A stretch of DNA of 64,000 bases from Marisa cornuarietis (lineage: Eukaryota > Mollusca > Gastropoda > Architaenioglossa > Ampullariidae), in the NCBI GenBank assembly GCA_004794655.1, contig SMMW01000568.1:2035001-2099000 (forward strand), written 5' to 3'. The notes under the pieces were generated by a model. That model was not told the DNA's origin and ran no database searches. It worked only from the letters and a program-made list of their open reading frames with translations. The position numbers were made by a program, and so were the translations under genes. Positions 37,301 to 45,816 of the stretch are shown one piece after another. Each line of letters opens with the position of its first letter. The stretch's first letter is position 1.

Positions 37301-39680
37301 TTGTGCCGAAAGCGCACTCTAAAGTATGCGGTCGACACTTCGTGTCGGGATTTCAGATAAATGACCCATCTTCAATCGACTACGTCAGAACATTACATCT
37401 TGGGTATGAAAAATCACTGACCTGTTTGCCTACTACAGTAGAAAAAAAATGCAAAAACAAACAAACTTTGGATATTATAATACATAGTTTTAAAAATAAA
37501 GTACACTGCTTTCTTCTTTTACCCCAAATGTACTGTATACTGCTCATTAAGTCCAATAACCACGAATACAGAACTAATTTGGATAACTCAGCTGTTGAAA
37601 TAATGTAAACCTGTTTAATGTGTTTGAGGACACACCCTTTGATCAGAAATGAAGGCTCAAGAGAATGGAATCTTAGTAGATTAACTGTGGAAAAAAACTA
37701 ATAAATAGAATTTACTCATCCTGCAACGCATTCGCAGTAAGCTTCCTTCATCGATCCGTCGGCAGACAGTTCTACATAAACCATACAAAAAATCTGCTTC
37801 ATGGAAGCAAGAACTCTGCATTTAATCAGGAAAGTTTCCTGGCTGCTGGAAGCAACGAACACTTGCTGTACATGGCCATCGCATACAAACTTGATGGCTT
37901 TTTGATTTTGCTGTTTTTCTGCTCCCTGTGTAAAATAGTGGTTACATCGCCAACAACCGGTAGCAGAATAAGTGATTTTTTTCCACTTGGAACTTCTTTT
38001 TGCTTCAAAACTTTCTTTAGCCATGGCTGATGCTTACAGTGAAACTACTCAAAAGACCGCTACGCGTGTACCCGGCTTCCGACTAGCTGTCCGCAGTATG
38101 AAAGCTACTAAATTCTGATTGGATGTTACCGTACGTCACCGACCCTGATGAAATACCCTCATTTAGCTGAGGCATTTTCTGGTTGATGATGTTTGGCATC
38201 ATTTTTCAAGGATACTTTTATCTGGCTCTAGAGCAGATAAAGGTAAGCCTTTTTTTGCTGATGCGCGTTCTTCCTTTCTCGCTCAGTCAAAGCTAATGGC
38301 ACTTGACATCCTTACTATTTTACATCATGCACCATCTGCTCAAAGCTGCTTCCAGCCCTTGCTAGATATTGTTGCAAGGACTTGTATCTACTAGCCAATT
38401 CTTCCCCTGCTTTTAGTTGTAATGACTAGTCTGCCCTGCCTTCTCTTTTATCCTCTATGTTACCACACCCTCTCATCTTCTGTTTGCATTTAGTACCCTG
38501 TCAGTACTGTTGTTCATCCTTCCATTTCTTTGTAAACGTTCATGTCCTGTTTTTGTCTCAAGTGCTAAGCATGATTCTGCATGACATACATCTCATGTTA
38601 TGATAATTAGATGTAAATGCATTATCACTGAGTGATGGGCCTAATTATTTTTTGTACTTGTTTTCTACACCTTTAGGCGTCAGAGACGTGTATATGGGTC
38701 AGATGCAGACAACATTATTACCCATGCTCGAAGCAAAGTAAATACAGGAAGCAGCATGCTGAACACAATGCGACGATCTCAGTCCCTATCAGTAAGTTGG
38801 TGTAACAATATGTGAATATGATTTTAACATGTAAAAGGTGACCAGAGAAAGGAGACTTCTTTTACAATTTTCTTTCACTTCCCATCCTTAGATGCAACTA
38901 TACGTTTCCCACCATCATTATCAGTATCATACTCATCATCATATCCATCATGAATGCAAATACTGTTTTGTAATTTTGTAATGCAAATATAAATTTGAAT
39001 GCACTTCTTAACCTTAAATTGACTTTTACTGTTAAGAGAGTAGATCAGTGTATTTTTTGGTACAGTGTTTGTTTTCCTGTCATCTGTGTGTAATTGTATC
39101 CTCAGAGAGTAAGTGCAGGCATAACCACAGCAACTTCAAGTGAAAGGCCAAAGTGGGCACAGCAGGCCGATGAAGCAGTAGGAGGCAAAATGACTTACTA
39201 CCATAAAGATGCCATGAAACCAAATGGAATCATTGCAACCATAACACGTCCACCACCTGTTAGTCCACCTCCCAAAACACCCAAACCTATTTCACGACCT
39301 GCGACAGCACGTTCAGCACGTGATCCCCCAAGTAATTATTTTTCTTTATTAAAAAAAAAAAAATGTTAGAAGCTTCTAGTTTTCAGAAAATTCTTCTCAT
39401 ATTGTAGCATTTTCAGAAATTTGTCTTTTGAATGGAAGTCTAATGAATAAACGTAGGCTTAGTTGAAAATAAGGGTCATTTCTAGTGTCTTCAGCACAGA
39501 CATGACTTTAGTATTACTCAAACATTTTTGATTTTGTTTCCAGGTATGTTGTTTTAATAGTTGTGTGTGTGTGTGTGTGTGTATGTTGATGTATATACAT
39601 TTGTTATGTCAATAGGCACAGAGCTGTTTCCCCCAATGCCATGGAAAGTTCCAGACCAAGCAGATTCTGACAATGATTAA
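31370..39680 (+). CDS. FBXO16: F-box only protein 16
   Basis: Eight coding exons: 31370-31441, 32032-32067, 32447-32653, 32913-33077, 33408-33577, 38677-38791, 39106-39331, 39616-39680; 1056 nt, 351 residues. An F-box protein links substrates to the SKP1-CUL1 ubiquitin ligase. The N-terminal SAWTPLSNEE and IFEERQDLIGKW match human FBXO16. The F-box spans exons 3-4 (about 80-125): LPRVISLYIFSFLDP, then VCWYWHDLCERDELWMPRC. WYLPFTPSPYERGVWKR and VPWRGSDPIP...NYL also match. The C-terminal half (exons 6-8) is low-complexity, rich in Arg, Ser and Pro, and longer than the 292-residue human protein. Intron 1 uses a GC donor (AAG|GCAAGT). Intron 5 is 5.1 kb and holds a LINE and a TIR element. Confidence 0.93.
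31550..31738. repeat. Inverted-repeat element holding telomere-like repeats
   Basis: ACTTTGATATGGAGGGAG at 31554 is mirrored by CCTCCCCCATATCAAAGC at 31718. Between them, about 31612-31652, is a run of TTAGGG-like units (GGGTTTGGGGTAGGGTTAGG). It lies in FBXO16 intron 1. No target duplication was found. Confidence 0.6.
33672..36363 (+). mobile_element. I-group LINE, 5'-truncated, intact RT-RNase H frame
   Basis: A single frame open from 33672 (first ATG 33744, 863 codons to 36335) with no stop. In order: KSPGPDKVTNEML start of the reverse transcriptase, PISLTSCVGKLMER, AFDKVW, VPQGGVLSPTLF, catalytic YADD at about residue 305, YLGVTFD, then RNase H with YTDGSA (about 604), an E in FKAEVMAI, FFTDALSVLQAL and GNEAADTLAKEG, so all four acidic residues are kept. 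A CPCQTDSQTTKHLLQEC finger follows. The endonuclease and ORF1 are absent. The 3' end is an (ACA)n tail at 36342-36363. It lies sense in FBXO16 intron 5. The open frame suggests recent insertion; no clean target duplication was seen. Confidence 0.93.
36364..37036. other. Intronic DNA of FBXO16, no gene recognised
   Basis: Between the LINE tail and the THAP/SWIM element. A minus frame at 36472-36681 has a hydrophobic stretch but no domain. Nothing structured was seen. Confidence 0.4.
37138..37608 (+). CDS. THAP-domain protein frame of the TIR element
   Basis: 156 codons. Residues 1-90 form a THAP zinc finger: C7/C8 with C12 (CCVINC), a tryptophan in KLWLQAI, then CGRHF (C-x2-H) and the NDPSSIDYVRTL segment that normally reads DYVPSL. 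THAP domains bind DNA and are common in transposases (P element, Kolobok) and domesticated proteins. After about residue 95 the sequence looks like unselected AT-rich DNA. No nuclease domain follows, so this is either a truncated transposase or a stand-alone THAP exon. Confidence 0.7.
   Translation: MGKHDHCCVINCHNRRSKYRERGETLIFSSIPMCKGLKAQKRRKLWLQAIRRENFVPKAHSKVCGRHFVSGFQINDPSSIDYVRTLHLGYEKSLTCLPTTVEKKCKNKQTLDIIIHSFKNKVHCFLLLPQMYCILLIKSNNHEYRTNLDNSAVEIM
37716..38024 (-). pseudogene. Truncated SWIM-type zinc-finger frame
   Basis: 102 codons from MAKESFEAKR. The segment KAIKFVCDGHVQQVFVASSS, VLASMKQ and EAYCECVAG matches the SWIM region found before YqaJ-type exonuclease domains in many invertebrate mobile proteins. 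The CxC pair of the CxCxnCxH finger is present; the frame stops right after AG, so the CxH half and any nuclease are lost. It converges tail to tail on the THAP frame within the same TIR element. Confidence 0.6.
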
Positions 39681-40329
39681 AGAGGAGTCTTCTTTTCCAC
39701 CTCTTTTCAAGAGGATTTGTGTTATTTTTATGTGACAGCTTCTGAACAGAATTGTTGCAGTTTTTTAGATGAGCTGGGTAAAGGAAGAGAAAGTACTATA
39801 CATTACTAACAGTAGCCTTTACTAGGGATTGACTGATTGATTGAACGCTGAAACATTCAAGCAAAAGAGGGCTCATCTATATTACATTCCAAGAGAGAGA
39901 GACTGTGATGCCTACAAGGCAAACTTGAAATCATGATAGTATACATTATTCAAACTTTTATTTTATTTGTTGTATTGACTAATCATACTGAGGATCAAGA
40001 TGTTCTTAAATCCCAATATGTGTTTTCTTATATTCAGTTTCAGTTTATTTTATCATCATCCCAATGTCGTTTTTACTTGTGTTACAAAATTTGCATCTTT
40101 TTGTTAATACAGAAATTATTTCTAAAGGCAGGATTTCCTTTAGCTAGCAACTCCTAAGTCATTGTTCTTTTTAATAAGTTAATTTTGATTTTGGAGACCT
40201 GTCATGATCCTAGTGATGTGCTGGACTGTGTTTCTCAATCATGACATTTTGTTTCACTTCTAAGGCTTCAGCTGATCCGTTGACTTACAGTCCTTTCTTC
40301 CATGATGCCATTTTCATCTCATTCCACTT
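39681..40329 (+). other. FBXO16 3' UTR, proximal part
   Basis: AT-rich, no exon signals. The first AATAAA downstream of the stop is at about 40920, which would put the 40330-40830 repeat inside the UTR. An earlier end at a variant signal is equally possible. Confidence 0.35.
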
Positions 40330-40830
40330 TCTTGTTTGTGCACATCGACAGCAAGATGAAACATGCAGTGTGGCAAAACTTCTTGATGACTCGAGGAAGC
40401 AAATCTGTCTACAGCTTGTTTGAACTGCAGAGGTTTGTCCTCAGCGTTCCTGATCTGTTCTTTCTAAGGACTTCTCCAATTATAAACTCTAAAATCTTCA
40501 ACGGTGAAATGTGTCACCAGGGTGCAAAGACAAATCTGGTTTCTTTTGTGTCCAGGAATTCTTTTTCCAGAATTTATGCATTTATTTTACTTTCATAGAC
40601 TTATTGGTTGACGGATTACTATATTCGTTCAGTTGTTATTCATACAGCACTAGACTCCCCACTCCCCATCCGTTCATGCATTATCCCTTTTTATTTTCTG
40701 TCGTCTTGGCTGGTTTTCAGTTTCTCCCTATCATGATTATTGCTATTCTTGTTATAGTTAATATCATTTGTTAAGCATCATGAGCTTGCTCATAGGGTTG
40801 GGATATGGCACTATAGAAATCACCTTTATT
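40330..40830 (+). repeat. 500-bp dispersed repeat, copy 1
   Basis: It matches 52870-53345 in inverse orientation along its whole length. Shared words are TTGTTTGTGCAC, TTTGTCCTCAGCGTTC, CAGCAACTGATCTGTTC-like, TCCCTATCATGATTATTG and, at the end, AGCTTGCTCATAGGGTTGGG with a GCACTATA tail. The GCGCTATA-type end is like a LINE 3' tail. Confidence 0.75.
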
Positions 40831-41855
40831 ATTACTAAATCTTTTTCAAATTTTTAGTCAAACTAATTGTTACATCTTTATCAGCACTTTGTACTATTTA
40901 AGAGATGAATCTGCCATTAAATAAATGTGTTAGGCTCCTTTAGGCCATTACTTCTCTGAAAAAATTCTGACAGACAAAATCATTCATTGCATTTGGCATA
41001 TTTATATTACAGCATAGGTCTAGTAGCTCAGCCTTAGAAACTCTTATGATAATAAGTGAAGTTGGTAATAACACACTGGTTTCATAAATTGAATTGTTAC
41101 TTTTCTTTCCATACCAGAAGGGTTCCATCAACATTAGTCTGGGATTGTTGAATGCTTTAATTTTTCTAAGTATATTGTATCCACACGTTTCTTTTTGTTG
41201 ATGTCAATTACAGCATTCCCATTTCCAAATAGCCAAGTTATAGAAGATTTCGCCACTTTGAAGTCATAGAAACCAATCTGAAATCAGTCATAACAAATAC
41301 TGGATGGTGTATGTTATATATCTGGCTCTTAAATGATTTTTTTTTAAATTGCTAAAACATTTTAGCAGAAATGAATCATTGCTCTTACTTTTCACTAGTC
41401 TTTATATAAGATATAACCACACTAAGACCTAGACAGTTTTATTCATTTGTTGATCTGTAAGTAGAATATTTGTTATAAAATAGCTTTGCGATACACATAA
41501 CTTCTCTTAATAGTATACTATATTTATGTACATTCCAGTTTACTGCAGACTTAAGAAACAAGCTTTTTTTATATATTTCCTATATAAAAATATACTCCCT
41601 ACAAAAAATATACTGAAGCTTTTTTGTCGGGCTTTGAAGTAACACATCATCTTGTCTTTTGTAGTGATTGTTTCCTTTTTCTGTTTTGAAATATAGTCCT
41701 TTCGTTCTCATGTTGTCCACTTTGATTCACACTTGATGTTCATTAGGTAGCAACAAAAAGGACAGAAACAAAAAATCATAATTTTTTTATATGATGATGA
41801 CACAAAAGTATGACATAAAATACAAACTCATGCTCACATAGAAACGTGCACTTAA

Positions 41856-42381
41856 AGGGATTCTCACCTCTAAATATAAACTTTTGAGATTCGTTTAAGT
41901 GTTGAATCAAGACCCTAAAAGTATCGGACATTCAAGCCACATAGGACTTGTTAAAGTGTAATTCCTCGTTGAAGGCAAGAAATTGTGCTGGTTTCCCAAA
42001 GGTTAATGAGCACTCGACGAAGCACCTTGACCACACGGAATTCCTGAAGTGTGACACTTTATTAGTAATAACAATGGCAGACTTGCAAGCTGTGGATAGT
42101 GCCAAAGAATCAGCTGAAAAGGGTGTAAGAGCCTCAATTTCGAATTGTGAGAGGTTTCCCCCTGCTGATGACGGTGCTTTGTAAGTGTCAGGTTCACAAA
42201 TTGAAATCTAGGCTCTTGCAGCCTATTCAGTTAGCGACTCAGATGTTACGCATTTCAGTCAAAGTTTTTGGATAGATACACATTAGCAAAAGCGAAATAA
42301 CAGTAGAAATCGTGAAACTTAGTGTTATTGTTGTCATAATTAATGCCACTTTTGAATCTGAATATATGGGTGAGAATCCCC
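41856..42381. mobile_element. TTAA-flanked 526-bp TIR element
   Basis: TTAA at 41852-41855 and 42382-42385 flanks ends AGGGATTCTCACC and (inverted) GGGGATTCTCACC, a 13-bp inverted repeat with one mismatch. TTAA targets are used by piggyBac and Kolobok families. The centre has a short frame from ATG 42074 (MADLQAVDSAKESAEKG) to 42179 ending at a donor TT|GTAAGT, so it looks like a first coding exon of a lost gene. Confidence 0.7.
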
Positions 42382-42480
42382 TTAAGACAAAAACAAAATG
42401 TACACTATATACAAATATTTTGATGAATGGGCAAAAATAGGAAATAAATGCTTGACATACTCTGAAGACACGGAGACATT

Positions 42481-42577
42481 AGGTACGTTAGACTAACATA
42501 CAGTGATGACGTTAAGTACATTAGGGTAACATACAGTGACGAAATTAGGTATGTTAGGGTAACATACAGTTATGACA
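42481..42577. repeat. Three tandem units of about 33 bp
   Basis: GTACGTTAGACTAACATACA, GTACATTAGGGTAACATACA and GTATGTTAGGGTAACATACA begin three successive units, each followed by GTGATGACG/GTGACGAAA/GTTATGACA. Confidence 0.85.
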
Positions 42578-42589
42578 GGTAAACTCATC

Positions 42590-43560
42590 TACAGATGCAT
42601 ATCTGATACTACTTACAGTCCTTATGTGCACATAGTCATGTTGAGACTCATGTGGGGTTTATTTCTTTTTAATATTTGATGTGAAGATTGCTTCATCATC
42701 ATGAGATTATGTATAAATCATATAGTCCAAAGAACTTATTTAATAAAATTATTTGTTTTTCTTTCTACATGATAGTTACAAAATTATTAATCTAACACAT
42801 TTGCATGATGGTTAATTCATATTTTAACCAATTTAACATATGAAGCTTTTTTAAAAAACTCATGCTTAAAGAAATCTTTTTGGATTATGGCATAATCCGT
42901 CCTTTAGTATCATTGCCATACCCATCATGTCTGTGATCATATTTCAATAAAGGTATTTAAATAAATTATGTAAAAATATATATAAAAAAGTTTTTGACTA
43001 TGCATGTGCATGTGTGTGTATGTGTATTTAACATAAAAGACCAAAACACTGAAGAATGAAAATTTTATATACAGAGGAAACGCTGCACATGGGTCAATCA
43101 ATGCATTGAGAGAATGGCAGATTCAAATCCTGCATAACAGCTGCTGAAATACAGTGTACATTAAAGGGGTTTGTGCTATTAGCTTCATGCTGAAAGCTCT
43201 GTAACAAAACCCTGTAAAAGTCTGCTTATGCTGCCTTGCCAGATTTAAACAATTGTCATAATCACTTAAAAGCCACTATATAGTTATTTCCGACATTAAA
43301 AAAAATCATCAAATATTATGTGCTTGAACTGGACTAATTCATTTGTTATTTACCTCACATGTACAGAATACCTTGTACAGAGAAAAATCTCTAGGCAGTG
43401 AGATACATAATGCCAGCATTGTGTGTCTGTGTGTGCGAGAGAAAGAGACTTTAAAGTTCTTATAGTATTTCAAAATATGAGTGATCAATGCCCCTACCAA
43501 TATCTGCTTCAGGTCTTTGTAAGTCATAAGATACTAGTTTTAATGTAGTTAATTTTTTTT
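42590..43560. other. No gene recognised
   Basis: AT-rich intergenic DNA with TATATA and GTGTGT short runs near 42970-43030. No domain in any frame. Confidence 0.4.
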
Positions 43561-43569
43561 CCAGTCCTT

Positions 43570-45600
43570 GTCATTTGGTTCCTCTTTTCTACACTCATAA
43601 GAGTTACTTGAGAAAACTTGTAGCGAGATCAACTAAAACTTCATGTGCTGTGGATCCTATACCAACTAAATTTATTATTCTACTTTTGGACATTCTATTT
43701 CCTGTCATTTTAGACATTATTAATGCCAGTTTGAGAGCAGGATGTGTTCCACGGTGTTTTAAACAGGCCGTTGTGAAGCCCTTGTTGAAGAAGGCAAACC
43801 TGGATCCCTCTTAGTGTAAAAACTATTGTCCAGTATCAAATTTATCATATATTTCCAAGTTACTTGAGAGGGTGGGTGCAGAGCAGCTTATGACCCATTT
43901 TATTACTTATGGCTGCCTAGATAAATTTCAGTCAGCGTTTCGTCCTGGCTTCAGCACAGAAACTGCTCTTCTTCGTGTGACCAATGACATTCTTTATAGT
44001 GTCAACTCTGGCAACTTGGTGCTTTTAGTATTACTTGACCTGAGTAGTGCGTTTGACACTATCAACCACCGCCTGCTGCTCCAGAGACTGTCGTCGGAGG
44101 CTGGTATCCAGGGCGCTGCGCTGCAGTGGATTGATTCCTATCTTGCTGATAGATCTCAGAGAGTGATTGTCGGCTTTGCAAGCTCTGAGGCAGTTCCTCT
44201 GGTGTGTGGAGTGCCACAGGGATCCGTTCTGGGTCCTTTACTATTTTCGGTATACACTTCACAGCTTGGACAGGTAATTGAACGTTTTCAGATGGGACGT
44301 CAGTTCTTTGCTGATGACACACAGATACTCAACAGTTTTCTCCCTGACCCAGCAGTGGCTAGGATTGCACTTCAATGACTTGAATCTTGTCGTGTTGCGG
44401 TGAAGGTCTGGGGCCAGTTGCACAACACATTTCTAATTTTAAACACTTTTAGGGCTTAAATCTTTTTTAGATAATAAGTTTAAAATGCACACCACAATTT
44501 AAACATTTTTAAAACTAAAACTGCTTTAAGTAAGATAAAGTTGTTTAAGTCTGACTTTCCGTCTTGTCAGTACAATGTTTTGTATGTTCTTGTGCAATGC
44601 ATCTAAATGGCTTAGAAGTGATTTTGCTTCTTTAGAACAGTTTTAAGGTTTAGAAACATGTTGTGCAACCAGTGCCTGGATGACCAGGAATCGTCTTAAG
44701 CTCAACGACGACAAGATAGAAGCATTACTGTGCAGCCCCAGGGCCAGACGGGAGCAGATTGGCATTAGTGATGTGCAGTTCAGTGACGCCTCCATAGCCT
44801 TTGCTGTGTACGGGACCTAGGGCTCTTTATTGATGCAGAGCTCTCCATGTGCAACCATGTTAGCTCTGTTGTGGCAAAATCCTACTACTTTTTGAGGACT
44901 TTAGGTAGATTACGGCCCATGCTGACTCAGGCTGCTGCCAACTCACTTGCTGTGGCTACCATCATATCAAGATTGGACTACTGCAATAGTGCATTGTGGG
45001 GTATACCTGCTACGCAGTTAGATCGACTCCAAAGAGTTCAAAACACCGCCGCCAGGATTGTCACCCGTGCAAAGTGGTCCACTGAGCACATCACCCCTAT
45101 CCTACTGAGCCTTCACTGGCTCGATCCAGTGAACAAGCTCATTGACCACAAAGTGCTTTCGATTGCACAGTCCTGCATGTTCAAAACTGCTCCTGACTAT
45201 GTACAAGAGGTAGTTCCTCCTTACCAGCCGTCATGTGGTCTGCGCTCTGGCTCCCAGTCACGCTTCTGTCTCCCTGCAGTGGAAGACACAAACAAGAAGC
45301 GCACTGGAGCCAGGGCCTTCAAAAACGCGGCACCTAAGCTGTGGAATGCTCTGCCATCGTCGCTCTCCACCATCACCTCAGCAACCATGTTTCGGAAAAG
45401 ACTGAAGACTCATTTGTTTATTGAAGACAGACTTAAACAACCTAGCACCATTTCTGCTTTTATTATTTTTTTACTTTCCTGTTGTTTTATTATTTTTTCT
45501 TCTCTTCTGTTTTTGCTGCGCAATGAGCATTCTTTTGAATGGATACCTGCGCAATATAAATCGACAACATCATCATCAACAACAACAGTGCAGCGCCATC
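43570..45600 (+). mobile_element. CR1/L2-type LINE, dead copy A
   Basis: Frames read KTSCAVDPIPTKFI, VVKPLLKKANLDPS then a stop, FQSAFRPGFSTETALL, LLDLSSAFDTINH, CGVPQGSVLGPLLFSVY, catalytic FADDTQIL, and after a break RLDYCNSALWGIP, LDRLQRVQNTAARIV, ALPSSLST. The order is the reverse transcriptase and C-terminal part of CR1/L2-type elements. Stops occur at 43812 and 44376, a frameshift near 44815, and a MITE splits it at 44412. The 3' tail has ATC/CAA trinucleotides at 45568-45590. Copy B is at 57463. Confidence 0.92.
44412..44676. mobile_element. 265-bp MITE nested in the dead LINE
   Basis: The ends GGCCAGTTGCACAACACATT and (inverted) GGCACTGGTTGCACAACATG form an imperfect inverted repeat. 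TGG flanks both sides (44409-44411, 44677-44679). Removing the insert restores GTGAAGG..TGGATGACCAG, the sequence of copy B, so the empty site is known. No coding capacity. Confidence 0.85.
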
Positions 45601-45780
45601 TTGTCTATGCAGTTGCCATTAACAACTTCGTGACAGTAGTCGCAAAATTGAAATAAATATTAAAAAAAATATATTAAAAGACTATTGAATGATGTAAGTC
45701 TGCATTTTATACTAATTTATAATAACGTAACAAACTTATTGGGCTCAACGGCTTATGAGAATGAAATCAACTTTCGTCTA

Positions 45781-45816
45781 CTTCCGGCCGGAGATCTTCC
45801 TTTTCCTGTTTTCAAG
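45781..45816 (+). promoter_or_regulatory. RPL7 core promoter and 5'-TOP tract
   Basis: ACTTCCGGCCGGAGAT (ETS-type CCGGAA sites back to back) precedes CTTCCTTTTCCTGTTTTC at 45796-45813. A C followed by a pyrimidine run just before the start codon is the 5'-terminal oligopyrimidine feature of ribosomal-protein mRNAs, which couples translation to growth signals. The start of transcription at 45796 is inferred. Confidence 0.6.

Larger units (their letters stand above)
37037..38162. mobile_element. 1.1-kb TIR element carrying THAP and SWIM frames
   Basis: ATGAGGGTATTTCGTCA at 37037-37053 is inverted as TGATGAAATACCCTCAT at 38146-38162, a 17-bp terminal repeat with one mismatch (18 bp with the next A/T pair). 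Inside are a THAP frame reading inward from the left and a SWIM frame reading inward from the right. No convincing target duplication was found, so the superfamily is not set. It lies in FBXO16 intron 5. Confidence 0.75.

Noticed and set aside
40241..40774. Hydrophobic frames near 40.3-40.8 kb
   Set aside because: They fall in the dispersed repeat also found at 52870; similarity between copies is at nucleotide level with no preserved frame.
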